Positions 35,141 to 44,599 of a stretch of DNA of 64,000 nt are shown here, piece by piece (the first letter of the stretch is position 1; every line of letters begins with the position of its first letter). Source of the DNA: Ascaphus truei (lineage: Eukaryota > Chordata > Amphibia > Anura > Ascaphidae); the NCBI GenBank assembly GCA_036426205.1, contig CM071567.1, positions 288,350,145 through 288,414,144 of the forward strand. The letters are read 5' to 3'. The notes under the pieces are model-generated. The model made no database searches, was not told where the DNA came from, and saw nothing but the letters and a program-made list of their open reading frames with translations. Position numbers and translations under genes: made by a program.

Positions 35141-38100
35141 GTACCCCCCCCCTTCAGGGGCGACCTCCGGGCGACCATGATAAGGCTTGGAAGGATTCTT
35201 GCGATGAAAAGCCTGTAGAAGCCGAGGTGCGTGAAGATCCCGGTGAGGAATCCATGAACGTTCCTCTGGTCCGAACCCCTTCCAGTGAACCAAGTATTGT
35301 ACTCCTCCTCTGGAAATTCTAGAATCCAGGACAAACTGCACCTCGTATTCCTGTTGACCTTGAATCATGATCGGACGTGGAGGAGAATTCTTTCTGGAAA
35401 AGCGAGGACTCTGAAACACTGGTTTCAGTAAGGACACATGGAAGACCGAAGGTATCTTCATAGAAGGTGGAAGACCTAGCTTGTAAGCCACAGGATTAAT
35501 CCTCCTAAGTATAGTAAAGGGACCGAGGAACTTGGGAGCAAGCTTCATGGTAGGAACCTTCAAACGGATATTCCTGGACGAGAGCCATACCCTGTCTCCT
35601 GGGGCGAACTCCGGTACTTGACGTCGAAGTCGATCAGCCTGGAGTTTCTGTCTCCCTGTAGCGAGCCTCAAATTCTCCTGAATCCTAGACCATAAGACCT
35701 TTAGGCGAGAGACGTGCTTGTCCACTGCTGGCACCCCTGAGGAGAGAGAGGAGAAAGGTGACCGAGATGGATGAAATCCAAAGTTTATAAAAAATGGAGA
35801 TTCTTGGGTAGAATCATTGCGAAGAGAGTTCAGAGCAAACTCGGCCCATGGAAGAAGATCCACCCAGTCCTCCTGTGTATCAGTTATAAAACATCGAAGG
35901 TATTGTTCCAGGTTTTGGTTGGCCCTCTCCGTTTGTCCATTGGTCTGTGGATGGTACCCAGAAGAGAACTGAAGCGAAATCCCCAACTTCTGGGAAAAAG
36001 CACGCCAAAACCTCGACACGAATTGAGACCCACGATCTGAGACAATGGTAGAAGGTACTCCGTGAAGACGAAAAATCTCCTGAATGAAGACATCTGCCAG
36101 CCTGGGGGAATTTGGTAGACCCCTCAAAGGAACAAGGTGCGACTGTTTAGAAAAACGATCGATGACCACCAGAATGGTATTCTTTCCTTTGGACTCTGGA
36201 AGCTCTACAATAAAGTCCATAGAAATATGGTTCCAGGGACGGTCTGGAATGGGTAACGGAAGTAGAAGCCCAGCAGGTCTGACCCGAGGCACCTTGTTGC
36301 GAGCGCAAATATTACACGCTTTGACAAACTCCTCCACATCTTTAGCCCTCTCAGGCCACCAGAAGGTACGTTGAACCAGATCGTTGGTCTTCCGTATCCC
36401 TGGGTGTCCTGCTGATTTAGAGGAATGACACCACTCGAGAACCTTCTTGCGGTGTTGAGGTGCCGTGTAGAGTCTTCCCTCCGGAACCTTGAGTCCTTCA
36501 GGAATCCGTGACTGTTCGGATTGAATTTTGCCCATGATATCAAACGAATTAGCGGAGAGGATACAACTAGAAGGAATAATAGACTCCAGCTGCTCCTCAG
36601 ATTTGTCCTCCGCCAGGAACTGTCGTGATAGGGCGTCCGCCTTTAGATTCTTGGAGCCAGGAATGAATGAAATGAGAAAATTAAATCGTGAAAAAAACAA
36701 AGCCCAGCGGGCTTGTCGAGCGTTCAAACGCTGTGCCCTTTCTAGGTAGAGGAGATTCTTATGATCCGTCAAAATGGTAATGGGTGTCTCAGTCCCCTCT
36801 AAGAAATGTCTCCACTCCTCTAAAGCCAACTTGATCGCCAAAAGCTCCCTATTCCCGACATCATAATTCCGTTCAGCGGACGAGAATTTCTTCGAGAAAA
36901 ACGCACATGGATGCAGTCTGGCTAAGGGAGAAGTTCTCTGGGACAGAACAGCCCCAGCCCCAATGTCCGAAGCATCTACCTCCAAGGTAAATGGGAGTTT
37001 AGGATCTGGGTGGGTGAGGATGGGAGCAGACACAAAAGCCCTTTTTAGCCGATCAAACGCCTTTATGGCGGACTCCGACCAAGATGAAGGATCAGTACCC
37101 TTCTTGGTGAGGGCAGTTATGGGAGATACGGTGGACGAAAAATTGCGGATGAAACGTCGATAATAGTTTGCAAAACCTAAAAAACGTTGCACGGCTCTAA
37201 GAGTAGTCGGACGAGGCCAGTCCAGAATAGCCTTAAGTTTCTCTGGATCCATATTGAAACCGGAATCCGAGATGACGTAACCCAAAAATGCAACAGATTT
37301 GAGGTGGAACTGACATTTCTCCAGTTTCGCAAAAAGATGGTTCTCCCGAAGACGTAACAATACTTGTTGAACATGTTTGATGTGTTCTTGAGTGGATTTA
37401 GAAAAAATGAGGATGTCATCCAAGTAAACAATAAGAAATGAGTTCAGAATGTCCCGAAAGATCTCGTTGACAAAATCCTGGAAAACTGCTGGTGCGTTGC
37501 ACAAACCGAACGGCATAACCAGATATTCATAGTGGCCGTCATGAGTGTTAAAAGCAGTCTTCCACTCGTCCCCCTCTCGTATCCTTACTAGATTGTAGGC
37601 ACCTCTTAGATCCAGTTTAGAAAAGATATTTGCTCCCTGGAGACGATCGAAGAGCTCCGGTATTAACGGCAGAGGATAGCGATTTTTACGAGTGATATTG
37701 TTCAAACCCCGGTAGTCTATGCATGGACGGAGAGAGCCGTCCTTTTTCTTGACAAAGAAGAAACCTGCTCCGACCGGGGAAGACGATTTTCTGATGAAAC
37801 CCCTTTCTAAGTTCTCCGCGATGTAAGTGTTCATGGCCCTTGTCTCTGGGAGAGAGAGAGGATAGGATCTTGCCCTGGGAAGAGGTGCACCTGGAAGTAG
37901 GTCGATAGGACAATCAAAAGAACGGTGTGGAGGTAGAATCTCGGAACGTGTCTTGTCGAATACATCACGGAATTCCCAGTACTCAAAGGGTAAGGAGTTA
38001 ATTTTCTCAGATAAGGTAGACAAACCACCAATTCTCTTGAAAATCTGGGTACAGGTCTTAGCACAAGAAGGAGCCCACTGGATAGGTTTCTGATCCGTCC

Positions 38101-38572
38101 AGTCGATGCGAGGATTATGAAGTTGAAGCCAAGGAAGACCCAAAATCAACTCAGCAGAAGGAGTGTGGATTACATCGAGGGTAATGATCTCCGTATGGAC
38201 GTTAACGAATTGTAGAAGAAGAGGCACCGTCTGTAGCGTGATAAATGCTGGTTTAAGCGGTCGACCGTCAATCGCCTCCAGTCCTACCGGCGTCCTCCTG
38301 TTGACCAAAGGGATATTGTTCAGTCTAGCAAAAGTCTCATCAATGAAATTACCTGCAGAACCAGAGTCAATGAATGCTTGTGCCGGAGTGTGAAACCCCT
38401 CTCCAGAAAGTGTAATCGGCAAGGTTATCCTGGTAGGAAGGATGTTCTGGACAATGGGAGAAAGTGTCAATATTCCCAATGAAACTCTCCGGGATCTCAT
38501 TGGGAGCTGGCATTTCCCGGTGCGTGAGGACACCGGGGTACAGCGTGACCGGAATTGCCACAGTACATGCAA
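34901..38572 (-). CDS. pol: Ty3 copy B Pol polyprotein (PR-RT-RH-IN-chromodomain)
   Basis: An intact frame of 1223 codons. It encodes the enzymes that process Gag-Pol, copy the RNA and integrate the cDNA. Residue positions in the open frame: protease DSG 69-71; RT with D321 and the YLDD box 383-386; RNase H with D533, E576 and D603; integrase zinc finger H716, H723, C753, C756 and catalytic D786, D846, E882; chromodomain near 1100 (YLVHWKGFGPEERSW). The frame overlaps the end of gag; translation probably enters by -1 slippage at 38512-38518, so the first ATG is not the real start. The last 70 or so codons read on into the LTR and may not be part of the native protein. Confidence 0.9.
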   Translation of the reverse strand: MHVLWQFRSRCTPVSSRTGKCQLPMRSRRVSLGILTLSPIVQNILPTRITLPITLSGEGFHTPAQAFIDSGSAGNFIDETFARLNNIPLVNRRTPVGLEAIDGRPLKPAFITLQTVPLLLQFVNVHTEIITLDVIHTPSAELILGLPWLQLHNPRIDWTDQKPIQWAPSCAKTCTQIFKRIGGLSTLSEKINSLPFEYWEFRDVFDKTRSEILPPHRSFDCPIDLLPGAPLPRARSYPLSLPETRAMNTYIAENLERGFIRKSSSPVGAGFFFVKKKDGSLRPCIDYRGLNNITRKNRYPLPLIPELFDRLQGANIFSKLDLRGAYNLVRIREGDEWKTAFNTHDGHYEYLVMPFGLCNAPAVFQDFVNEIFRDILNSFLIVYLDDILIFSKSTQEHIKHVQQVLLRLRENHLFAKLEKCQFHLKSVAFLGYVISDSGFNMDPEKLKAILDWPRPTTLRAVQRFLGFANYYRRFIRNFSSTVSPITALTKKGTDPSSWSESAIKAFDRLKRAFVSAPILTHPDPKLPFTLEVDASDIGAGAVLSQRTSPLARLHPCAFFSKKFSSAERNYDVGNRELLAIKLALEEWRHFLEGTETPITILTDHKNLLYLERAQRLNARQARWALFFSRFNFLISFIPGSKNLKADALSRQFLAEDKSEEQLESIIPSSCILSANSFDIMGKIQSEQSRIPEGLKVPEGRLYTAPQHRKKVLEWCHSSKSAGHPGIRKTNDLVQRTFWWPERAKDVEEFVKACNICARNKVPRVRPAGLLLPLPIPDRPWNHISMDFIVELPESKGKNTILVVIDRFSKQSHLVPLRGLPNSPRLADVFIQEIFRLHGVPSTIVSDRGSQFVSRFWRAFSQKLGISLQFSSGYHPQTNGQTERANQNLEQYLRCFITDTQEDWVDLLPWAEFALNSLRNDSTQESPFFINFGFHPSRSPFSSLSSGVPAVDKHVSRLKVLWSRIQENLRLATGRQKLQADRLRRQVPEFAPGDRVWLSSRNIRLKVPTMKLAPKFLGPFTILRRINPVAYKLGLPPSMKIPSVFHVSLLKPVFQSPRFSRKNSPPRPIMIQGQQEYEVQFVLDSRISRGGVQYLVHWKGFGPEERSWIPHRDLHAPRLLQAFHRKNPSKPYHGRPEVAPEGGGYCEDSGATPLSACSSLTCSSIWVSRGTRGLRRQAAVSSSIYARARTSSFLFCSQSRAGVRTRSRWPCLTEARPHGGAPAS
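35141..35165 (-). promoter_or_regulatory. Polypurine tract of Ty3 copy B
   Basis: On the minus strand, CCTGAAGGGGGGGGGGTAC immediately precedes the TG of the 3' LTR. This is the usual place and composition for the plus-strand primer. The same tract lies at 40268-40290 for copy C with fewer G residues. G-run length variation shifts the reading frame of the pol tail between copies. Confidence 0.75.
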
Positions 38573-39471
38573 AGGCCGGCCTTGCGCCGACGCAGTTTCT
38601 CAGCAGGAGACAGCCTATTGCCTCCCAACTGCATGGGTTCTGGAATGTCCCCGGAAGGAGGTAACGGAGCCACGAAGGAGGGAGCAAGAGTTCTTGAGAC
38701 CCGTGGACGTACATGGGAACGCTCGTATCTCCGCTCCAGCAGACGCTGATCCACACGAATAGAGAGAGCGATCAACTCCTCCAGGTTAGTGGGACGATCA
38801 CGTGCAGCAAGCTCATCTTTTAGGGTCTCAGACAGGCCTTGCCAGAATGCCGAAGATAGAGCCTCATCATTCCAACCTGTCTCAGCAGCAAGGGTGCGGA
38901 ACTCCACTGCATACATGGCAACCGAACGATCTCCCTGGATTATGTGGTGAAGAGCAGAAGATGCCGTTAACCTCCGTGCGGGAGTATCGAAGACTCTTCG
39001 GAATTCCTCGACGAAGAGATCGATGTCCTGTGTGATGGCACCCTGTCGTTCCCAAATGGGGGAGGCCCACGCCAGTGCCTGATCGGTGAGAAGGGAGTAG
39101 ATGTAGCCGACCTTGGAGACAGAAGACACAAAGCGAGAGGGAGAGAGTTTAAATTGGACGAGACATTGATTAATGAAACCCCGGCATCCTTGAGGATCCC
39201 CCGCATAGTGTCTGGGAGGCGGAATCCGGGGTTCCGGAGCAGACGCAGACGGAGGTGTCGGAGCAGGAATAGCCGGTACAGGAGCTGCCACGGGAGACAG
39301 TTGCTGATTGAGGGTACGAACCTGAAGAGTAAGGGTATGGACGCTTTGCTGCAAGGCATCTATCCGTTTATCTGATTGGTCTAGGTAAGTCTCTAGTCTG
39401 GTAAACAGAGCAGTATGAGCGTTTATAGTGCTCGCCACCTCAGCGGGGTCCATGTTTGTAGGGCTGAGCAT
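38497..39471 (-). CDS. gag: Ty3 copy B Gag (capsid and CCHC nucleocapsid)
   Basis: A 324-codon frame encodes the structural protein that assembles the virus-like particle. An N-terminal helical segment (RLETYLDQSDKRIDALQQSV) is followed by a proline-rich linker. Next comes a capsid-like core (PQGCRGFINQCLVQFKL, AYAVEF-like MYAVEFRTLAAETGWNDEAL), then one C-X2-C-X4-H-X4-C knuckle (CMYCGNSGHAVPRC) near residue 305. The start ATG is three bases after the 5' LTR, overlapping the primer-binding site. The stop follows shortly after the slip site G GGA AAT. Confidence 0.9.
   Translation of the reverse strand: MLSPTNMDPAEVASTINAHTALFTRLETYLDQSDKRIDALQQSVHTLTLQVRTLNQQLSPVAAPVPAIPAPTPPSASAPEPRIPPPRHYAGDPQGCRGFINQCLVQFKLSPSRFVSSVSKVGYIYSLLTDQALAWASPIWERQGAITQDIDLFVEEFRRVFDTPARRLTASSALHHIIQGDRSVAMYAVEFRTLAAETGWNDEALSSAFWQGLSETLKDELAARDRPTNLEELIALSIRVDQRLLERRYERSHVRPRVSRTLAPSFVAPLPPSGDIPEPMQLGGNRLSPAEKLRRRKAGLCMYCGNSGHAVPRCPHAPGNASSQ
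38512..38518 (-). promoter_or_regulatory. Probable -1 frameshift site, Ty3 copy B
   Basis: The heptamer G GGA AAT stands in the Gag frame in the X XXY YYZ pattern. A one-base backward slip reads GGG AAA and continues straight into pol (TGC CAG CTC). Gag stops 12 bases later if no slip occurs. The same heptamer is at 43638-43644 in copy C and 49285-49291 in the unrelated second family. The sushi-derived gene PEG10 uses the very similar G GGA AAC. A downstream stimulatory structure was not assessed. Confidence 0.7.
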
Positions 39472-39473
39472 AA
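39462..39473 (-). promoter_or_regulatory. Self-priming primer-binding site, Ty3 copy B
   Basis: TTATGCTCAGCC follows the 5' LTR directly. It is complementary to GGCTGAGCATAG in the LTR (39841-39830), which is the predicted mRNA start 31 bp after a TATATATA box. Eleven of twelve bases pair. This is the arrangement known from Tf1, where the mRNA 5' end primes reverse transcription, and no tRNA match is needed. Equivalent sites lie at 34335-34346 (copy A) and 44588-44599 (copy C). Confidence 0.75.
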
Positions 39474-40267
39474 TGTTAGGATGTGCTCACCACAAACGAG
39501 ACGGGACCGCGGTGCTGAGGTGGGATAGGATATAACGCCACCCACAGCCACGAGGGCACGTCTTGATTGAAGAGTGGTCTGGGATTCCGGATCGGAGTAG
39601 GAGAGGTACGGTAGGTAGAGAGGCCGTTAGCCAAGTCCGGGGTTAGAGAGAGGGACGTTGTCGTTTACCGTAAGCCAGGATCGGGATGCCAGAGGTGCGG
39701 AGAGTCGTGTAGCCGTATGCCGAGTTCGGGATGCCAGAGGTACAGGTAGACGTAGCGGAAGCCGGTTCAGTTCACGAGGAAGTCTGCGGAATAGACTAAG
39801 GAGGCAGGGAATGGTGAGAACAACTGGTTCTATGCTCAGCCAACGAGTCAGTGACTCTGCAGGGTATATATAGGAGAGAGGAACCAATAGCAGCGCAGCA
39901 AGGTAGGGGTGTGTGGAAAGGCCAGGTTACAGCAGGTGTAGGTTCAGAAGCAGTCCCAGGGAAGGAGCCATAAAGCCCAGCAGCCTGGCTATGTTTAGTG
40001 GTAGCCATCACAAGGGGCGCTGTGCCTTTAAGAGGCGGGAGCGCCTCCGTGTGGCCGCGCCTCCGTGAGGCAGGGCCATCGGCTGCGTGTGCGGACCCCC
40101 GCCCTGCTCTGAGAGCAGAAGAGGAAGGAAGATGTGCGCGCGCGCGCATAGATGGAAGAGAGGCACCTATGAGAGGCCAGTTTAGAAAAGATATTGCCTA
40201 CCTGAGGAACGATCAAGAGTCCGGGTGAGGAGCACGCCGAGAGCGGCGTGGCTCCAGAATCCTCACA
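39474..40267 (-). mobile_element. LTR2 of the Ty3 array, with a 67-bp foreign block
   Basis: It is 794 bp, the same length as LTR1, and acts as 5' LTR for copy B and 3' LTR for copy C. TATATATA is at 39872-39865 and the predicted start at 39841. Bases 40161-40227 do not match the other LTRs; they resemble pol (about 37597-37662) at roughly four bases in five. Confidence 0.9.
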
Positions 40268-43200
40268 GTACCCCCCCCTTCAGGGGCGACCTCCGGGCGA
40301 CCATGATAAGGCTTGGAAGGATTCTTGCGATGAAAAGCCTGTAGAAGCCGAGGTGCGTGAAGATCCCGGTGAGGAATCCATGAACGTTCCTCTGGTCCGA
40401 ACCCCCTCCAGTGAACCAAGTATTGTACTCCTCCTCTGGAAATTCTAGAATCCAGGACAAACTGCACCTCGTATTCCTGTTGACCTTGAATCATGATCGG
40501 ACGTGGAGGAGAATTCTTTCTGGAAAAGCGAGGACTCTGAAACACTGGTTTCAGTAAGGACACATGGAAGACCGAAGGTATCTTCATAGAAGGTGGAAGA
40601 CCTAGCTTGTAAGCCACAGGATTAATCCTCCTAAGTATAGTAAAGGGACCGAGGAACTTGGGAGCAAGCTTCATGGTAGGAACCTTCAAACGGATATTCC
40701 TGGACGAGAGCCATACCCTGTCTCCTGGGGCGAACTCCGGTACTTGACGTCGAAGTCGATCAGCCTGGAGTTTCTGTCTCCCTGTAGCAAGCCTCAAATT
40801 CTCCTGAATCCTAGACCATAAGACCCTTAGGCGAGAGACGTGCTTGTCCACTGCTGGCACCCCTGAGGAGAGAGAGGAGAAAGGTGACCGAGATGGATGA
40901 AATCCAAAGTTTATAAAAAATGGAGATTCTTGGGTAGAATCATTGCGAAGAGAGTTCAGAGCAAACTCGGCCCATGGAAGAAGATCCACCCAGTCCTCCT
41001 GTGTATCAGTTATAAAACATCGAAGGTATTGTTCCAGATTTTGGTTGGCCCTCTCCGTTTGTCCATTGGTCTGTGGATGGTACCCAGAAGAGAACTGAAG
41101 CGAAATCCCCAATTTCTGGGAAAAAGCACGCCAAAACCTCGACACGAATTGAGACCCACGATCTGAGACAATGGTAGAAGGTACTCCGTGAAGACGAAAA
41201 ATCTCCTGAATGAAGACATCTGCCAGCCTGGGGGAATTTGGTAGACCCCTCAAAGGAACAAGGTGCGACTGTTTAGAAAAACGATCGATGACCACCAGAA
41301 TGGTATTCTTTCCTTTGGACTCTGGAAGCTCTACAATAAAGTCCATAGAAATATGGTTCCAGGGACGGTCTGGAATGGGTAACGGAAGTAGAAGCCCAGC
41401 AGGTCTGACCCGAGGCACCTTGTTGCGAGCGCAAATATTACACGCTTTGACAAACTCCTCCACATCTTTAGCCCTCTCAGGCCACCAGAAGGTACGTTGA
41501 ACCAGATCGTTGGTCTTCCGTATCCCTGGGTGTCCTGCTGATTTAGAGGAATAACACCACTCGAGAACCTTCTTGCGGTGTTGAGGTGCCGTGTAGAGTC
41601 TTCCCTCCGGAACCTTGAGTCCTTCAGGAATCCGTGACTGTTCGGATTGAATTTTGCCCATGATATCAAACGAATTAGCGGAGAGGATACAACTAGAAGG
41701 AATAATAGACTCCGGCTGCTCCTCAGATTTGTCCTCCGCCAGGAACTGTCGTGATAGGGCGTCCGCCTTTAGATTCTTGGAGCCAGGAATGAATGAAATG
41801 AGAAAATTAAATCGTGAAAAAAACAAAGCCCAGCGGGCTTGTCGAGCGTTCAAACGCTGTGCCCTTTCTAGGTAGAGGAGATTCTTATGATCCGTCAAAA
41901 TGGTAATGGGTGTCTCAGTCCCCTCTAAGAAATGTCTCCACTCCTCTAAAGCCAACTTGATCGCCAAAAGCTCCCTATTCCCGACATCATAATTCCGTTC
42001 AGCGGACGAGAATTTCTTCGAGAAAAACGCACATGGATGCAGTCTGGCTAAGGGAGAAGTTCTCTGGGACAGAACAGCCCCAGCCCCAATGTCCGAAGCA
42101 TCTACCTCCAAGGTAAATGGGAGTTTAGGATCTGGGTGGGTGAGGATGGGAGCAGACACAAAAGCCCTTTTTAGCCGATCAAACGCCTTTATGGCGGACT
42201 CCGACCAAGATGAAGGATCAGTACCCTTCTTGGTGAGGGCAGTTATGGGAGATACGGTGGACGAAAAATTGCGGATGAAACGTCGATAATAGTTTGCAAA
42301 ACCTAAAAAACGTTGCACGGCTCTAAGAGTAGTCGGACGAGGCCAGTCCAGAATAGCCTTAAGTTTCTCTGGATCCATATTGAAACCGGAATCCGAGATG
42401 ACGTAACCCAAAAATGCAACAGATTTGAGGTGGAACTGACATTTCTCCAGTTTCGCAAAAAGATGGTTCTCCCGAAGACGTAACAATACTTGTTGAACAT
42501 GTTTGATGTGTTCTTGAGTGGATTTAGAAAAAATGAGGATGTCATCCAAGTAAACAATAAGAAATGAGTTCAGAATGTCCCGAAAGATCTCGTTGACAAA
42601 ATCCTGGAAAACTGCTGGTGCGTTGCACAAACCGAACGGCATAACCAGATATTCATAGTGGCCATCATGAGTGTTAAAAGCAGTCTTCCACTCGTCCCCC
42701 TCTCGTATCCTTACTAGATTGTAGGCACCTCTTAGATCCAGTTTAGAAAAGATATTTGCTCCCTGGAGACGATCGAAGAGCTCCGGTATTAACGGCAGAG
42801 GATAGCGATTTTTACGAGTGATATTGTTCAAACCCCGGTAGTCTATGCATGGACGGAGAGAGCCGTCCTTTTTCTTGACAAAGAAGAAACCTGCTCCGAC
42901 CGGGGAAGACGATTTTCTGATGAAACCCCTTTCTAAGTTCTCCGCGATGTAAGTGTTCATGGCCCTTGTCTCTGGGAGAGAGAGAGGATAGGATCTTGCC
43001 CTGGGAAGAGGTGCACCTGGAAGTAGGTCGATAGGACAATCAAAAGAACGGTGTGGAGGTAGAATCTCGGAACGTGTCTTGTCGAATACATCACGGAATT
43101 CCCAGTACTCAAAGGGTAAGGAGTTAATTTTCTCAGATAAGGTAGACAAACCACCAATTCTCTTGAAAATCTGGGTACAGGTCTTAGCACAAGAAGGAGC

Positions 43201-43698
43201 CCACTGAATAGGTTTCTGATCCGTCCAGTCGATGCGAGGATTATGAAGTTGAAGCCAAGGAAGACCCAAAATCAACTCAGCAGAAGGAGTGTGGATTACA
43301 TCGAGGGTAATGATCTCCGTATGGACGTTAACGAATTGTAGAAGAAGAGGCACCGTCTGTAGCGTGATAAATGCTGGTTTAAGCGGTCGACCGTCAATCG
43401 CCTCCAGTCCTACCGGCGTCCTCCTGTTGACCAAAGGGATATTGTTCAGTCTAGCAAAAGTCTCGTCAATGAAATTACCTGCAGAACCAGAGTCAATGAA
43501 TGCTTGTGCCGGAGTGTGAAACCCCTCTCCAGAAAGTGTAATCGGCAAGGTTATCCTGGTAGGAAGGATGTTCTGGACAATGGGAGAAAGTGTCAATATT
43601 CCCAACGAAACTCTCCGGGATCTCATTGGGAGCTGGCATTTCCCGGTGCGTGAGGACACCGGGGTACAGCGTGACCGGAATTGCCACAGTACATGCAA
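40213..43698 (-). CDS. pol: Ty3 copy C Pol polyprotein
   Basis: An intact 1161-codon frame, nearly identical to copy B. All catalytic residues are kept: protease DSG, RT YLDD, RNase H D/E/D, integrase HHCC and D786, D846, E882, then the chromodomain. Differences from B are a handful of substitutions (for example EEQPES for EEQLES). The tail differs because the polypurine tract has fewer G residues, so the frame enters the LTR in another phase and stops at 40213. Entry from gag is probably by slippage at 43638-43644. Confidence 0.9.
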   Translation of the reverse strand: MHVLWQFRSRCTPVSSRTGKCQLPMRSRRVSLGILTLSPIVQNILPTRITLPITLSGEGFHTPAQAFIDSGSAGNFIDETFARLNNIPLVNRRTPVGLEAIDGRPLKPAFITLQTVPLLLQFVNVHTEIITLDVIHTPSAELILGLPWLQLHNPRIDWTDQKPIQWAPSCAKTCTQIFKRIGGLSTLSEKINSLPFEYWEFRDVFDKTRSEILPPHRSFDCPIDLLPGAPLPRARSYPLSLPETRAMNTYIAENLERGFIRKSSSPVGAGFFFVKKKDGSLRPCIDYRGLNNITRKNRYPLPLIPELFDRLQGANIFSKLDLRGAYNLVRIREGDEWKTAFNTHDGHYEYLVMPFGLCNAPAVFQDFVNEIFRDILNSFLIVYLDDILIFSKSTQEHIKHVQQVLLRLRENHLFAKLEKCQFHLKSVAFLGYVISDSGFNMDPEKLKAILDWPRPTTLRAVQRFLGFANYYRRFIRNFSSTVSPITALTKKGTDPSSWSESAIKAFDRLKRAFVSAPILTHPDPKLPFTLEVDASDIGAGAVLSQRTSPLARLHPCAFFSKKFSSAERNYDVGNRELLAIKLALEEWRHFLEGTETPITILTDHKNLLYLERAQRLNARQARWALFFSRFNFLISFIPGSKNLKADALSRQFLAEDKSEEQPESIIPSSCILSANSFDIMGKIQSEQSRIPEGLKVPEGRLYTAPQHRKKVLEWCYSSKSAGHPGIRKTNDLVQRTFWWPERAKDVEEFVKACNICARNKVPRVRPAGLLLPLPIPDRPWNHISMDFIVELPESKGKNTILVVIDRFSKQSHLVPLRGLPNSPRLADVFIQEIFRLHGVPSTIVSDRGSQFVSRFWRAFSQKLGISLQFSSGYHPQTNGQTERANQNLEQYLRCFITDTQEDWVDLLPWAEFALNSLRNDSTQESPFFINFGFHPSRSPFSSLSSGVPAVDKHVSRLRVLWSRIQENLRLATGRQKLQADRLRRQVPEFAPGDRVWLSSRNIRLKVPTMKLAPKFLGPFTILRRINPVAYKLGLPPSMKIPSVFHVSLLKPVFQSPRFSRKNSPPRPIMIQGQQEYEVQFVLDSRISRGGVQYLVHWRGFGPEERSWIPHRDLHAPRLLQAFHRKNPSKPYHGRPEVAPEGGGTVRILEPRRSRRAPHPDS

Positions 43699-44597
43699 AG
43701 GCCGGCCTTGCGCCGACGCAGTTTCTCAGCAGGAGACAGCCTATTGCCTCCCAACTGCATGGGTTCTGGAATGTCCCCGGAAGGAGGTAACGGAGCCACG
43801 AAGGAGGGAGCAAGAGTTCTTGAGACCCGTGGACGTACATGGGAACGCTCGTATCTCCGCTCCAGCAGACGCTGATCCACACGAATAGAGAGAGCGATCA
43901 ACTCCTCCAGGCTAGTGGGACGATCACGTGCAGCAAGCTCATCTTTTAGGGTCTCAGACAGGCCTTGCCAGAATGCCGAAGATAGAGCCTCATCATTCCA
44001 ACCTGTCTCAGCAGCAAGGGTGCGGAACTCCACTGCATACATGGCAACCGAACGATCTCCCTGGATTATGTGGTGAAGAGCAGAAGATGCCGTTAACCTC
44101 CGTGCGGGAGTATCGAAGACTCTTCGGAATTCCTCGACGAAGAGATCGATGTCCTGTGTGATGGCACCCTGTCGTTCCCAAATGGGAGAGGCCCACGCCA
44201 GTGCCTGATCGGTGAGAAGGGAGTAGATGTAGCCGACCTTGGAGACAGAAGACACAAAGCGAGAGGGAGAGAGTTTAAATTGGACGAGACATTGATTAAT
44301 GAAACCCCGGCATCCTTGAGGATCCCCCGCATAGTGTCTGGGAGGCGGAATCCGGGGTTCCGGAGCAGACGCAGACGGAGGTGTCGGAGCAGGAATAGCC
44401 GGTACAGGAGCTGCCACGGGAGACAGTTGCTGATTGAGGGTACGAACCTGAAGAGTAAGGGTATGGACGCTTTGCTGCAAGGCATCTATCCGTTTATCTG
44501 ATTGGTCTAGGTAAGTCTCTAGTCTGGTAAACAGAGCAGTATGAGCGTTTATAGTGCTCGCCACCTCAGCGGGGTCCATGTTTGTAGGGCTGAGCAT
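43623..44597 (-). CDS. gag: Ty3 copy C Gag
   Basis: A 324-codon frame matching copy B Gag almost residue for residue (PTSLEEL here, PTNLEEL in B). It has the same capsid-like core and single CCHC knuckle. Its ATG begins three bases after LTR3, and the end overlaps pol at G GGA AAT. With copy C pol and its two LTRs this forms a complete, potentially mobile element. Confidence 0.9.
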   Translation of the reverse strand: MLSPTNMDPAEVASTINAHTALFTRLETYLDQSDKRIDALQQSVHTLTLQVRTLNQQLSPVAAPVPAIPAPTPPSASAPEPRIPPPRHYAGDPQGCRGFINQCLVQFKLSPSRFVSSVSKVGYIYSLLTDQALAWASPIWERQGAITQDIDLFVEEFRRVFDTPARRLTASSALHHIIQGDRSVAMYAVEFRTLAAETGWNDEALSSAFWQGLSETLKDELAARDRPTSLEELIALSIRVDQRLLERRYERSHVRPRVSRTLAPSFVAPLPPSGDIPEPMQLGGNRLSPAEKLRRRKAGLCMYCGNSGHAVPRCPHAPGNASSQ

Positions 44598-44599
44598 AA

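Noticed and set aside
39462..39473. tRNA-primed PBS for the Ty3 array
   Set aside because: The site lacks the usual TGG start matching a tRNA CCA end, whereas it matches the element's own predicted mRNA start.
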